DNA of 64,000 bases from Tillus elongatus (GCA_964006375.1 OZ023270.1:52067120-52131119), one strand, 5' to 3'; positions 35,610-48,318 are shown, numbered from the stretch's first letter. The notes: generated by a model not told the origin, from the sequence alone. Program-made: numbers and translations.

Positions 35610-36905
35610 TAAATTTTTTTCACGATTGTTAATCTATGTTACATACTCTCTGGATAACGGGGAGGTGGCGGTGGCTGCATTTCTCGACATTGAAGGAGCA
35701 TTCAACAATGCATTACCTATCTCCCTCTACGAAGCCACTATCGCTAGAGGGGTGGAACCTACCATTTGTGACGAGGTGGACAACGTACAGACTAAAACAA
35801 ACGACGGACAGTATGCCGAAGGAAATCAGTCTGGGAGGGTCCGGACTCCTTGATGACATTGAGGGTCACGGGATTCTAGGAATGGTCTCAGACTTGATGC
35901 CTACAAAGATCAGTAGAGATCTGTCTTTCAAGACCATCCTCCCGGAAAGGGAGAACTGGGAACGAAATCAAACGACCCTATTGAGAGCCGATCTCTGCTG
36001 GTACTCTGACGGCTCTAAAACCAATATGGGAGTAGGAGCCGGCGCATATGGGGGCAGCACCGATGCTAGACTATCAGCTAGCCTCGGCAGGTACGCAACC
36101 ATACACTAGGCAGAAGTGTATGCCATCGAGATGTGTGCAAGGGAAAGTATAAAAAACCAGTGCAAACACAAATCGATAAAGATATATGCAGATAGCCAAG
36201 CTGCAATAAAGGCTCTTGGTTCCTACCGGTGTAATTCAAAAACGGTATGGAGTTGTAAATCTGCCCTTAATGAACTGGGCAGCTGTAATGAGGTGTCGCT
36301 GGTCTGGATACCGGGTCACTCGGACCATGATGGCAATGTTGTGGCCGACGCGCTTGCCAGGAGTGCTGCCCAGAGAGACTTAGTCGGACCAGAACCGGTA
36401 CTGGGGATAACATCTTGCACAGCAAAACGCACCTTAAAGACCTGGACAGAAAGAATGACAATCCAATATTGGCAAAATCTTTCAGGATTAGCTCACTCTA
36501 AGCCCTTCATAAATGGCCTGTCTGAGTCAAGGGCTAAAAAACTTCTAGAGTTAAATAGACAACAACTGAGTACTCTAGTCGGCCTGTATACAGGACACTG
36601 CCGCTTGCGGCACTACATGCACCGTATTGGGATCGGTCAGGAGACGAGTGCCGGCTGTGTATGGAGAGCGACGAGACAGCAGAGCACGTACTGTGCTCCT
36701 GTCCGGCAGCGGACAGGACTAGATACCTGCTCTTTGGCAAGATAAAGCTTGCTCCGGAGAATCTGGATAAACTTTCACCCACGAAGATTATCGACCTCTG
36801 CAGGAGGCTGGCTTTGTTGGGCGAAATATAACTATTAGGCGTGAGCCACAATAGATCTTATGGTCGCGGTGGAGGGACCGGTATGGCCCACTCACAAACA
36901 AACCT
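35610..36905 (+). mobile_element. LINE with RNase H domain (I-group like), internally deleted
   Basis: 35635-35770 encodes RT motif A (AVAAFLDIEGAFNNALPISL). After a gap lacking the rest of the RT, a second frame to 36109 and its continuation to about 36640 encodes a ribonuclease H domain with all four acidic positions: CWYSDGSK, AEVYAIEMCA, IYADSQAAIKAL and WIPGHSDHDGNVVADALAR. A frameshift near 36640 separates it from the Cys-rich end (CRLCMESDETAEHVLCSC) and the terminal LCRRLALLGEI. The 3' UTR runs to about 36905. A decayed relative lies on the minus strand at 50850-51720. Confidence 0.85.
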
Positions 36906-37424
36906 AACCCTACATACTCTTTCTTGTGGTGTGCGCCGTTTTGCTACATTCCGGTTGCGTGTAAGTGCACCGTCGCCATAAATTGTCTACATGATTTTCT
37001 TTATGATATTTGTAGAATAAACTGTACTATACTATCCTTTATTGTTTTAAATTCGATAGTATGTCTGATACAATAAGTCTAGTAAATTACATAATTTATA
37101 AAATTTTTTCCAAAAATACTTGATATTGAATTTTCTAAATTAGAAACTTCAAATTTTGACATACCAAGTATTTTTGCGATTTTTACTACCATCTAAAGTT
37201 TCCAATCATTGCCTTTATTTTCTGATAATTTCAACATATTCAACCTCATTATTTTTCAACACATATTGTCTATTAAACTCCCCCATTTATTCCAAAACTT
37301 TTATGCATATACAAACAAACTTTGTTTTGACATTTGTCAATAGCTAATAATACCAACTGGATTTAGAATTATTACTCCAGCATTTGTAACATTCCACAAA
37401 AATAAATAATTTAAAAAAAATTAC
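36906..37424. other. Intronic spacer, nothing recognised
   Basis: AT-rich sequence between the LINE 3' UTR and the ABCD signature exon. Confidence 0.4.
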
Positions 37425-37635
37425 TTGTGATAAAAAAGTCTGGCTACAGCCATTCTCTGTTTTTCTCCACCAGAAAGTATATCAGTCCAGTCTTTCACTT
37501 GATGGAAGGTGTCACGTTCTACAATGTGTTCCAGATGTACCATTTTCATTATTTTTCTAAGATCTTCCTCAGTTACTTTCTTGTTTACCATGTCTGTGTA
37601 CGTATCTGGATAGATAATTTGATCCCTCAAATTTC
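37425..37635 (-). CDS. Abcd1: ABCD1/2-like transporter, ABC-signature exon
   Basis: 211 bases, acceptor TTTTTTAG at 37636-37643, donor GTAATT at 37424-37419. Reads [15 protein letters not shown], then [20 protein letters not shown]; the ABC signature LSGGEKQR is exact. It starts in phase 1 (completing Gly) and ends in phase 2 (CAC AA|G). The order matches ABCD1 residues following YIPQRPYM. Intact. The short 1.0-kb intron to the Walker A exon contains two TA tracts. Confidence 0.94.
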
Positions 37636-37671
37636 CTAAAAAAGGTGATATAAAAATTAAAAGTTTTGACG

Positions 37672-37841
<170 letters not shown>

Positions 37842-38234
37842 CAAAGCACTTCAATAGATGTAGTCAATTTTTTGTTTACAAACCAACAAAACATTGACTA
37901 TCAGCACATTTCTTATCACAATGAATGAAATACGTTCTTGCAACTCCAACTGTGAATAATTTTTAAACGAGTTGATAAAACTTCCAAAAAAATTAGTGTG
38001 CTGAATTCAGAAAAGAAAGAGCTTTCAAATGATATAAACTCGGCCCATGTTCCCTATTTAAAATATAAGGGTTGTTATCACCACCCTTAAGGGGTTGATG
38101 TGACAAAGTGGAGTTTTATGTCAAAACATCTCCCCCTCAATATTAAAATTGACGTGTTTCAGCGTTTCTTAAAAAAAATGATCTGGATGCAAATCGGTCT
38201 GTTTCGTTTTCAATGCGCCACCCTGTGTGTGTGT

Positions 38235-38482
<248 letters not shown>

Positions 38483-38652
38483 AAAACCTTTCTATTGCAT
38501 AGCATGATTATTGATATACAACTGTAGTTAATTTATAGACAAGTCACATAAACTTCAAATTTGAGGTAATCAAATATAGCAAATACATATTTAATCTGTA
38601 GGTAGGTACCTACCTACATGTATTGAGGCTAATAAAAGTGGAATGTGCTTAC

Positions 38653-38910
38653 CAATAACCATGTAAGGCCTCTGTGGAATATAGAACATACTATTTCTGG
38701 GAGTATGCAGTTCTCCTGCATAAATAGGCCAAAGTCCAGCTAATATTCTAAATAAGCTAGACTTTCCACATCCATTAGGTCCCGTTATCAGCAAATGTTG
38801 ACCAGGCAAAAGAAGTAAACTCAGGGATGGACATACAACATCGCAGTTTGGTGTTATAATTGGAACCTTTCTTAGTATAATTGAATTATTTAAAGAGTAT
38901 AATAGTTTAC
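38653..38910 (-). CDS. Abcd1: ABCD1/2-like transporter, Walker A exon
   Basis: 258 bases, phase 1 at both ends. Acceptor TTTTTACAG, donor GTAAGC. Reads [20 protein letters not shown], then [20 protein letters not shown] (Walker A GPNGCGKS) and [12 protein letters not shown] (Q-loop). It corresponds to the start of the nucleotide-binding domain of ABCD1/2 half-transporters, cytosolic face of the peroxisome membrane. Intact. The upstream intron of 20.7 kb contains the LINE, Dong-like, Penelope-like and LTR elements. Confidence 0.95.
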
Positions 38911-39255
38911 CTGTAAAAAAATTAAATAGTGTTAATAAATGATTAATAATAATATTTTGAGTTATTTGAAAAAATGTAGAACGAAAGAAGAAATTTAAGA
39001 TCAAAGGCAACAAATGTAAATTACTTTGCAAAGAAAAATTGTAAAAGTAAATCATCTCATTTGGTATGTGAAAATTCAAGGTTTTAATGTCATTCTGGAA
39101 GTTTAGATAATAATCTTTGGAATTACGCTGTCAAAATAGCATCTCAGCACAAGTGCAACTTTATAACTTACTCGTGATATTTGCAATGTTTAATTATTTT
39201 AAATAAATAAATAATAATAACAAGTAATAACAATAAATAATAATAAATACCTAAT
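38911..39255. other. Intronic AT-rich spacer
   Basis: Ends in TAA/TAAA-rich sequence that borders the 5'-truncated LINE at 39256. Confidence 0.4.
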
Positions 39256-41290
39256 AATATCCAAGTCTGCTGATGATTATGTTAAATTTTCTAAATTAAG
39301 GTCTCTATGTAAGATAAAATCCCGTGAAGCTTACATTAACTATGTTTTCGAAACTGAGTCATCTTTATGTAACAATCCTAAACCTTTTTGGAAATTTGTT
39401 AACTCTAAGTATAAGAATGCTGATTTTCCAAGTACTTTAAAATATAAAGATCAGATATGTTCATCGGGATTAGACATTGTTGACATGTTCGCCGAGTATT
39501 TTTCGTCGGTTTACAGTGGCAATAAGTGTTCTGCCCCTACCCATGGATTTTCTTATGCTGAGCTGAATTTGTCAGTGCACCACATTAAAATATCAGACAT
39601 TTATTCTAAACTTGCAGCCCTAGATGTCAGTAAAAGTCCTGGGCCAGACGGTATTCCCGCCTCTCTTCTTAAGTGCTGTAGTTTTAATTTGTCCAGGCCT
39701 TTATGGTTCATCTTTAATTTATCTCTGGAAATGGGTGTTTTCCCTACATGCTGGAAACTTAGTATCATTCTTCCAATTTTTAAATCTGGTGACAAAGGTC
39801 TTGTTGAGAACTACCGACCGATAAGTATTCTTAGCGTTATTCCTAAAATTTTTGAGGATCTTCAGTGTGAGACTCTTACTTCTCTCCTTAGAGGTTCAAT
39901 TATTGACCAGCAATATGGATTTATATCAGGTCATTCTACTGACCTAAACTTGTTGGTGTACAGTGCCTACTTGTCAGAGTCCTTGGCGGCGGGTATTCAG
40001 GTTGACTCTGTTTATACCGACTTTTCCAAGGCCTTTGACAGAGTGAACCATAACCTCTTAATCCATAAGCTACATATGTTGGGTGTTGGCGATCCACTTC
40101 TCAGCTGGATAGGTAGTTACCTTTCTGACAGATATCAGGTGGTGCGGATAGGGAATTTTATGTCCAATGGGATAAGAGTTTTGTCTGGCGTGCCACAGGG
40201 TTCTCACTTGGGGCTTTTGCTATTTAATATATTCATTAATGATATTCATGAGTGTTTCTCTCATTGTAGATTTTTATTGTTTGCTGATGATTTAAAATTA
40301 TTTTCCGGTATCACAGGTCCTTTGGACATTTTTAAGATTCAGTATGACATTGACAACTTAATAAGCTGGTGTCTTAACAATGGGATGGATCTCAATCCAT
40401 CTAAATGCCAATCAATTTCTTTTTATAGAGGAAGGAACATACTTGAACATACCTATTACATCAAGGGTGTACCATTGAAGTCTGTTGAATTAGTTAGGGA
40501 TTTGGGTGTTACATTTGATTCATCTTTTTCATTTATTCCTCACGTTTCTAATGTGATTTCTAAGTCTCTGAAGTTGTTTGGCTTTATTAAAAGATGTACC
40601 TCTGATTTCACCAACATCAGATCTGTTAAAACTCTTTATTTTTCTCTTGTACGCCCTCATCTTGAATATGCCTCTTCTGTATGGTCTCCCTACTATACAT
40701 GTCACTCTGTCAGTCTTGAACAAGTACAGTGCAAGTTTTTAAAGCTTCTTGCTTTCAAAAGCCACCATCATTATAGTAGCATCGATGATTTACTAATGTA
40801 TTTTAATATCATGCCTCTTGATGGTCGACGCAAACAAAAAGATTTAAAACTTTTTTACAATATAATTAACTTCGAGGTATCTTGTCCTAACTTACTTTCT
40901 ATGATCAACTTCTTTGTTCCACCAAGAGTAACTCGTTCAAAGAGTTCATTTCTTGTCGCTTTCTATCGTACCAACTACAGTCACAACTCTTATTTAATTA
41001 GATGTTCAGTGTTGGCCAACAGATTGTCTGATGAACATGACTTTTTCACGAGAAAATCAGTTTTCTTAAAACAGCTGTCACTTTGTAAGTTTAGTTAATC
41101 GGTACTTAATATTTATTGCTTATATTTTGCCTGTATTGCCTATTTTTTCATTTTGTCTAACTTGTAACCATTTTCTATGCTTTTATTAACTGCTTTATTA
41201 TATGTATGTATATATATTTTTTGTACTATCTAAAATGTGCTCCTGGCCCGTAAATAAATAAATAAATAAAATAAAATAATAATAATAATA
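39256..41290 (+). mobile_element. LINE E: young 5'-truncated non-LTR retrotransposon
   Basis: An uninterrupted frame from about 39260 to 41098 encodes over 600 residues: linker (NPKPFWKFVNSKYKNA), RT with VSKSPGPDGIPASLLK, VYTDFSKAFDRVNHNLL (motif A), LSGVPQGSHLGLLLFNIFI (motif B), LLFADDLKLF (motif C), and the C-terminal region ending LKQLSLCKFS. The catalytic FADD is intact. The 3' UTR ends in (TAAA)n and then (TAA)n repeats at 41250-41290. No endonuclease, so it is 5'-truncated. It is the least damaged LINE in the window and therefore likely the youngest. CR1/Jockey-group is the likely assignment. Confidence 0.9.
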
Positions 41291-44200
41291 ATGTCGGAGG
41301 CGGGCCCCTGTCGTGCAAGAATTTACAGCCCAAAATCAACAGCAGGGGAGCCTAGTAAGACCAAGAGCTCCACCAATTGAGGATGCTGCGCAGGAAAATC
41401 AGCCAGCGCTCACACAGATTGGATTACCAAGACGGCAGCATGAAATGGACTATGGATATGAAATATGAACAAAACAATTATGCGCATTTACTACAGAGTA
41501 ACACAACTCGGATAACAAACGACTGGATATAGGCAACTACTTCACACTGAATTTCTCAGAATGTACCTACACATACAGGTGACTCAACACACAGTAGCGG
41601 ACCAGTATTGTGCCATACTTAGGAATAACCTTATTCTACAAGCGAGACTGAATACCATCAAACAGGAAGTTGAATGTGAAATTACTAACATAGCGGTTAC
41701 GGAAAATAACGAGATGCTGTTTGAAAATACTGAGCAAGAAGAACACATCGAGGGCACGCAAAAAATGAGGGACTCATCGACAAATTGCCCACAGAAATGA
41801 GACGTGCAGTCGCGGAGTATGAAGGAACAAAGCTTCCTACTAGAGCACCATTACCTAGGCTAAGATCATCTGGAGAACTGGCAATTATATTGAAACTTTT
41901 AAACAGAATAATTTTGCCAACGCACCTTCTAGAGATCAACACACTGGAGCACAAGCATACGCCGATTTAGTGTGCAGCAACTGTAGAAGTTAATACCCTA
42001 GGCATTAAGATTTCTGATCGAAGATCCAATCACAGAGACTCTCGTCAAAAAGTGGGATATAAGGTTGAAAAGTAGACTGGAAACACTTCGAAAATAAATT
42101 GGACAACTGACGCAATACATTGGGGGAGTACAGACGAGAAAATTGCAGAAACGAGTAGAGGAAATAATAGGCCTAGTTCGACAACACTCAGCACAAGATC
42201 CAGTCAATCACACTGGACAAAAATGTTTGGACACCTTAAAACAGAAGCTTTCTGTATATGCAGAATGCTCGAGGAAATATAAAGCGATCAACAATAGGAA
42301 GTGGCACAATTCAATGTTTGAAAGCTCTGAAAAAACGTTCTACCGTCAGCTTAATTCAGCTACGAATGCAGCCACTGATACTTTTTCAAATAAGGAACAA
42401 CTTGAAGAGTTCTGGAAAAGTCAACTAGCCACACCAGCCTCCTGCAATATTGGCGCCAGCTGGGTTAACGAAGAACACCGAGCTCGTCAGAGTTATGAAC
42501 AACCTCATGAGCCATTTACCACAGTTGAAGTCTCCGAGGTCATTAAAGAGCTTCATGATTGGAGGCCACCTGGGTCTGATGGTGTCCAAAACTTTTGGTT
42601 GAAGAAATTTGGGTGTACACATCATCTATTGGCGGTGTTAATAAATGATGTTATACTTGACCCAAAGAAGATGCCATTGTTTTTCACACAAGGAGATACG
42701 TATCTTCTGCCAAAGGACCAGCAGTGTTCTGCATATCCCGGCAGATACCCACCAATAACGTGTCTTCCGACCCTATATAAGTTGATCACATCCTGCCTTG
42801 AGAAACGCCTATATGCGCACTGCGAACGAAACAATATAATTGCGAGCGAGCTAAAAGGGTGTGCCAAAGGATCTATGGGATGCAAAGAACAGCTAATAAT
42901 TGATTCGGTTGTGTGCAATCAAGCTGACAATGGACGAAGACATCTCTTTGCTGCCTACGTGGATTAAAAAGAGGCATCTGATTCAGTTCCACACGAATAG
43001 CTTATAAGTGTGCTAAAGATCTATAAGATCGATACTTATATTCTGAGGTTCTTTGAACACACAATCTCTACCTGGAGAACAAAAATTCAGTTACAGGTAC
43101 AAACGGGTAATAACGTTGTAACCAGCGCGATACCAATTAGAAGAGGTATATTTAGAGGCGACTCGCATTCAACCCACTATCAAACCGCCTGAACTCCACC
43201 AGATATGGCTTTGCTGTAAAAAGCAATGACAGGGAGCAAATGAGGCTAAATAATCTGCTGTATATGGATGATCTTAAGCTGATGGCCTCCACAAAGGACC
43301 TCCTGGAACAACTCCTTAAAATCGTGGAAGGGTTTTTCAGAGATTTTGACATGCAGTTTGGGTTTGACAAATGTCGCACCTTATGTGCAGTCAGAGGGAA
43401 GATACAACCAGGTGTATATGAAATGCAGAACGGCCAGCAAATTGCCTCGATGGAGGAGGGTGGGTGTTATGAATACCTGGAAATACAGCAAGCGAGGAAA
43501 ATAAACCACTCGGTAATGAAGAACGATCTGACAAATGAGTTTACGAAACAAGTAAAGCAGGTGGTGCGATCACATCTTAACAGCAAGAACCTGACTAAAG
43601 CACTTAATACATATGCATGTTCTGCACTTAGCTATTCATTTGGGATTGTGAACTGGAGTAAAACGGACATCGAAAATCTGCAACGGAAGGTGCAAACACT
43701 CCTAACAAAATCCAAAAAGCATCACCCCTGTAGTGCTACAGAGCGAGTAAGCCCACCTAGACACCAAGGTGGGAGAGGAGTGTTGGATATCGGTAAACAG
43801 TTAGACGAGCAGATATAGAACCTAGGTACATATTTCCAGCAGCGGGCGGTTACTTCTGAACTTCAGCATGCCATATGCGAGGCAGATGGTTCAACACCGC
43901 TACAATTAAAAGAAATCAAAATACGAAGTCACCAACGGACTGATCAGGACAAGCTGCAATCTTGGATGCAAAAGCCTCTCCATGGGCGACATCTGAATGA
44001 GACCTCCCACACACATGTCGACAAATTGGCGTCAAACTACTGGTTGTTGTACGGACAGATGTTTCCAGAGACAGCGGGGTTTTTGTTGGCCAAACAAGAC
44101 TAGGTCATCTCAACAAGAAACTACCTGAAGTATATAGTTGAAGATGCTTGGGTCCAAGATGACAAATGTAGATTTGGGTGTCAGTCATCAGAGACTATCC

Positions 44201-44900
44201 AGCATGTCACCAGAGGATCTCAAGCGTTTGCTGCAACAGAGTATAAAGAGAGGCATGACGCAGCTGCAAAAATACTTTATCAAGTACTGGCTCTGAAACT
44301 TGGGACTTTTAAATCTTAGTAAAGTGCCCTAGGATAGATACACTCCTGAGTCTGTTCTAGAGAACTCAGGATACAGGTTTTACTGGGATCGGACTGTGCT
44401 CACAGACCAATGAGTTACCCACAACAGGCCAGATATAAGAATAGTAGATAATTCCTGCTCCCAGGTGACGCTGATTGATGTGGCCATCCAGAATACTATT
44501 AACCTAGAGATAAAGTACGAGATGATCAATAAGTACAAAGACCTCGAGATACAAGTAAAGAGACACTGGAGGGCAGATAGTGTCCGAGTGATTACAATAG
44601 TCATGTCAACTGGTGTGGTTCCTAATCATCTTCGAGAGAACATTAAGAGACTGGGTCTTGGAGAGTATGTTTATAAGGTTATGCCGAAGGCGGTAATACT
44701 CGCAACTTTCCACACCGTGCGGAGATTCCTGGGAAATGAGGATGTGTCACGTTGTCGTTAAGTGCCCAATAACGTAGAAAGGGCTCCATCAGAGCTCAGT
44801 CCCGTTGGTATCTGAGATACCTGGGATGATTGAATGTTCCCTTTTGAGGGAGTGTGAAAGCCCTTCAGGCTGAAGTCGATAATAATAATAGGTGATTCCT
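41291..44900 (+). mobile_element. Dong/R4-like non-LTR retrotransposon, broken, in a TAA-rich tail
   Basis: Begins right after (TAA)n and ends CAGGCTGAAGTCGATAATAATAATA. Coding pieces: N-terminal region 41560-42140 (TVADQYCAILRNNLILQAR); 42143-42967 (YRQLNSATNAATDTF, PPGSDGVQNFWLKKF); AAYVD-stop-KEASDSVPHE at 42955-42990 (motif A); 43240-43818 (NNLLYMDDLKLMASTKD, YMDD box; RKINHSVMKND); Cys/His region near 44165 (CRFGCQSSETIQHVTRGSQ); and a C-terminal restriction-like endonuclease (RPDIRIVDNSCSQ, LIDVAIQNTINLEIKYEM). Several stops and shifts. A C-terminal PD-(D/E)XK-type endonuclease is the hallmark of the R2/R4 group, and Dong is known to target TAA repeats. Confidence 0.82.
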
Positions 44901-45239
44901 AGCATATGCAGGGAATCTTTTCTTATTGGATAACATATTGATTATTCAACTAGGTATTTTCAATTAAGTAATTATACACATTATTAAACTACATGTAGTG
45001 AAGACATGTTATGAGTTATTACACAATGCAGATGAACTTTCATAGCAACCAAACTGTTTCACAAAAACAATGTTATACAACAATTCTTAATCAACTTGTA
45101 ATAATGGTAAATTTATATTCAGATAAAATTGAAAATTGTGTTAATTGTCTTATAGCCATGTGATGCAAATATAAACACAGTGAGTAATGATCACACCTTA
45201 AATAATAGACTCCTATAAGTGTAGTAGAAACACACAACA
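44901..45239. other. Intronic spacer, nothing recognised
   Basis: AT-rich; it may include decayed Penelope-like sequence upstream of the recognisable part. Confidence 0.35.
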
Positions 45240-45905
45240 ACCAGCTACTACACCTCAACAAGAACAGACAGAGTACTCGGAACAACACAATGTCTTCTTA
45301 CTCTACATTAAAGGTGTCACCAACAAAATCAGCCGAATTTTTAGAACCGCAATATCAAAACCATATTTACAACAGAGCAAAAACTGTCAAATCTAATAAA
45401 GACTCCTAAGGATACGATTCCAAATGAATCCCACGGAGTTTACGTAATTTCTTGTTCTGACTGCTCCTGAAATTATATAGGACAAACGATCCACAATAGA
45501 ATATATGAATACACCCTCGCAGTTAGAAAATCCGACTCCTCATCTGCACTGGCCATGCATCATATTCACACAGGGCACAAAATAGATTTTGACAACACCA
45601 AAACAATGGCCTCGGTTTACAACTTCAAAACTAGAATTATTCACGACGCGATCGAGATCGAAAAACGCCCCGATTTGATTAGATAAGAGAGATGATGGCT
45701 TTTGCCTTCCGATTACTTGGAAACCCATCATATATTTAGTGCGAACACATACAAAGACAATTAATTCAATAGACATTTTAATTGACCCATTACCTGACTC
45801 AACAAATAGCTCTAATCATCTTAATCATATAAGTACTGTTGTGGTAGTACCTGACTTAATAGATCTCTACCACACTAATTACACCCATGACGAGGCAGGT
45901 AAATG
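45240..45905 (+). pseudogene. Penelope-like element remnant: C-terminal GIY-YIG endonuclease
   Basis: The stretch FLLYIKGVTNKISRIFRTAI near 45285 and, in another frame, PNESHGVYVISCSDCS-stop-NYIGQT near 45420-45490 show the pre-endonuclease motif and the GIY (GVY) and YIG boxes of Penelope-like retroelements. Then SSALAMHHIHTGHKIDFDN and a tail ending near 45905. The RT domain is missing. Stops and a frameshift are present. Penelope-like elements encode RT plus GIY-YIG and are not LINEs. Confidence 0.8.
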
Positions 45906-46123
45906 AAATGTTACAAATAATACAAGATTTACGACGAACTGTCAGATCTCTCTCAGGTCTAGGGTTGAACACACTGAGAGTTTAGAGATGATCTCCAGCG
46001 AGATTTCGGAAGTAGGCATATTGAGGCCCCTTAATTGAGCTACAACAACCTAACCTATTATTATCCATCGCTCTAAGAAGTACGCAGAGTGAGGCCTAAG
46101 AGTTAATTTCCTTAACCTCTTGA

Positions 46124-46170
46124 AAATGGCTCCAAAACAGGAGGCGAAACGTAGAGTTTTAATAAATTCT
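46124..46170 (+). other. Penelope-type structured 3' region, hammerhead-like remnant
   Basis: CTTGAAAATGGCTCC, AAAACA, GGAGGCGAAACGT: a 6-bp imperfect stem (GGCTCC with GGAGGC) framed by GAAAC, in the position expected for hammerhead-like motifs known in Penelope-like elements. The first core block departs from CUGANGA, so it is unlikely to be active. Confidence 0.35.
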
Positions 46171-46325
46171 ACACGCGGTTCAACCCGAGAACCAAGTATA
46201 TCTCACACTAATGACCGTGGAAAGCTTTGTATATATGTACTTTAACGTCGGTCTATGTCCGCGTTGGTATATTTCGGTTATACCATAAGTAAGTTACAAA
46301 CCAAACATACAAACAAAACTGAGCT

Positions 46326-46976
46326 ATCTTTTACCAGTATCAATTTTTTTTAAATGTAATTTTCTCGAAATTAGATTGTATTTTTTCTGGCGTTATTTTA
46401 ATAGATGTCAAAAAATGAAAAATGCTTTTCAGTTGTCACTTTTTAAGCTGAATTAAACGACATTCACGGATTTTTAATACGACATTTCATCTCCGAGAAA
46501 CTATCAACTTATTTTTTTTTAATTCGGCTCTGTTATTATCATTCTAAAATATAAAACCATTTTCAAATCTAAATTTGAGGATGTATCACTTGTAATGATT
46601 TGAATACGTTTTCAGCTTGTTTCAGCCATAAAAGAAAATTATTCACGAAAAATCTCCTGAATGCGACCCTGAAAGCTTGAAAAACAATATTTATTGTAAT
46701 AAATAAACCAACAAAATAATACATACTTTAATTTAGATTTGAAAAAATTGTTTTACATTTTGTAATAAAAATAGCAGGACCGTATAAAAAAAAATGTTGA
46801 TGATGGCTTCTCTGAGATGAAATGTGTATTACAAATCCGTGAACATCATCCAATTCAGCTTAAACAGTGACAACAGAAGAGAATTTTTTGATACCTACTA
46901 AAATAATGCCAGAAAAAAATAAAAACGAATTTCGAGAAAATTACATTTTTCAAAAAAATAGAAACCGGTAAAAGAT
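46326..46976. mobile_element. Foldback element (about 650 bp)
   Basis: Inverted arms of about 250 bases: left ATCTTTTACCAGTATC, TAATTTTCTCGAAATTAG, GTCACTTTTTAAGCTGAATT, CATTTCATCTCCGAGAA and TTCAAATCTAAATTT; the right arm carries their complements ending GGTAAAAGAT. The loop is about 46576-46725. No target duplication was seen and there is no ORF. Confidence 0.75.
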
Positions 46977-47910
46977 TTTCCATGGCCTATCTTATCTGAT
47001 TATTAATCTTATTAAATAATAAACAAAATTTAAAAGTTTCAAATGATTTTGTATTTTATGGGCCAAACTTAAATATGAATGTAATATTTCTTTAAAGCAT
47101 AAGGGTCTAATGATTAGCTTTCAAAAATACATCAGTGTATTTCAAGTTGTCTATGCTGTAATACTGATTTAGATATGAAATTTCAATATTCTGTTTTTTA
47201 AATCTTATCTAAAATAATTCTATACAAGCTTTTGTTATTTCCTAAAATTAATGTTGAACCTCACTTAATTATGTGAATTGAATTCAAATTCTCACTAGAT
47301 CTATTTATAAAGTCAATGATTGGTCCTTTGTAGTTTCTTTCTCCACTGTTCAATTGGTGCGACTGTCTTATTGACATTTTTACTCCAGAATTTACTTTTA
47401 ATTTTCCTGTTTATTTATATTACTAAGCCAGTTTGCATAATTATTGATTATATGGACCAGTTTCATTGTGGACAAAACTCTTCACTGATGTTTATTGGAC
47501 ATTTTTTATATAACACATCCCATGTCTCCGGTATTTGACATTTGTTTACAGTTTAATTAATGTCAAACATTAACCTCTCTTTTCACATATTTTCTGAGAA
47601 TAGCTTCCTTTTACGACTCAACTTCGACTCCTCTGAAGTTTCAATCTATGACATCTCTTTTATAGCTTTTTTGGAAAAACAATAGCTTCTACTGTCATTT
47701 TTCAACATTTCTAAAGCCACACGAATTTTCACCTATTTTTTTATGCATGTTTTTTGCAGCTCAGTAATGCCCGTACTACCTATATGGAATTGCTTATTTT
47801 TCAGCATGTTTTGATATGCTATATATTACATTACTTAACCCTTTTAACATAAGCAATTGTCTATAAATCCCATATCACCTTTAGATGACCTTACTTTAAA
47901 CACTTCTTAT
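46977..47910. other. Intronic, nothing recognised
   Basis: AT-rich with one short frame (47320-47538) of hydrophobic composition and no known motif. Confidence 0.35.
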
Positions 47911-48285
47911 TTTTTCTTTAACGTCGGACTATTTCCGTGACTATCGCCAATCACCGACGCCAGGAAGCAGTTTCAACTCACTATCCTGGAAATTTTGCTG
48001 AACCCCCCACCTTAATGCAAGGGGGGTAGTGACATTTAACGTGCCCAACAGCTCTTGGTACACGGGATCGACGGCTTTACGCCCAATCTGAAGGGCGGAC
48101 CGTGCACACAATCAACTTGTTTAAACACAATACCACAACCTCAATCGACGTTAATTTACAGTATGTACTGAAAAATAATTTGGTACCTCTACTGGGACTT
48201 GAACCCAAGAGCTTTCGGCCAGAAGCACAAGTTCTTGTACTGGACCCTCGAGTCTGTTCACCTAATCACTAAGGAGACCTTATAC
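47911..48285 (-). mobile_element. SINE1 copy C, diverged
   Basis: On the minus strand: head with GGTCCAGTACAAGAACTTGT and B box GGGTTCAAGTCCC, body TTGGGCGTAAAGCCGTCGAT and GTTGGGCACGTTAAATGTC, and the distal part ACTATCGCC..GACGTTAAAGAAA. It is more diverged than copies A, B and D, so older. Confidence 0.78.
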
Positions 48286-48318
48286 TACCTATCCTACACA
48301 TCGGCTTATATCATCTGT

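Noticed and set aside
47320..47538. Small membrane protein on the plus strand
   Set aside because: Hydrophobicity follows from T-rich DNA. No homologue recognised and no supporting signals.
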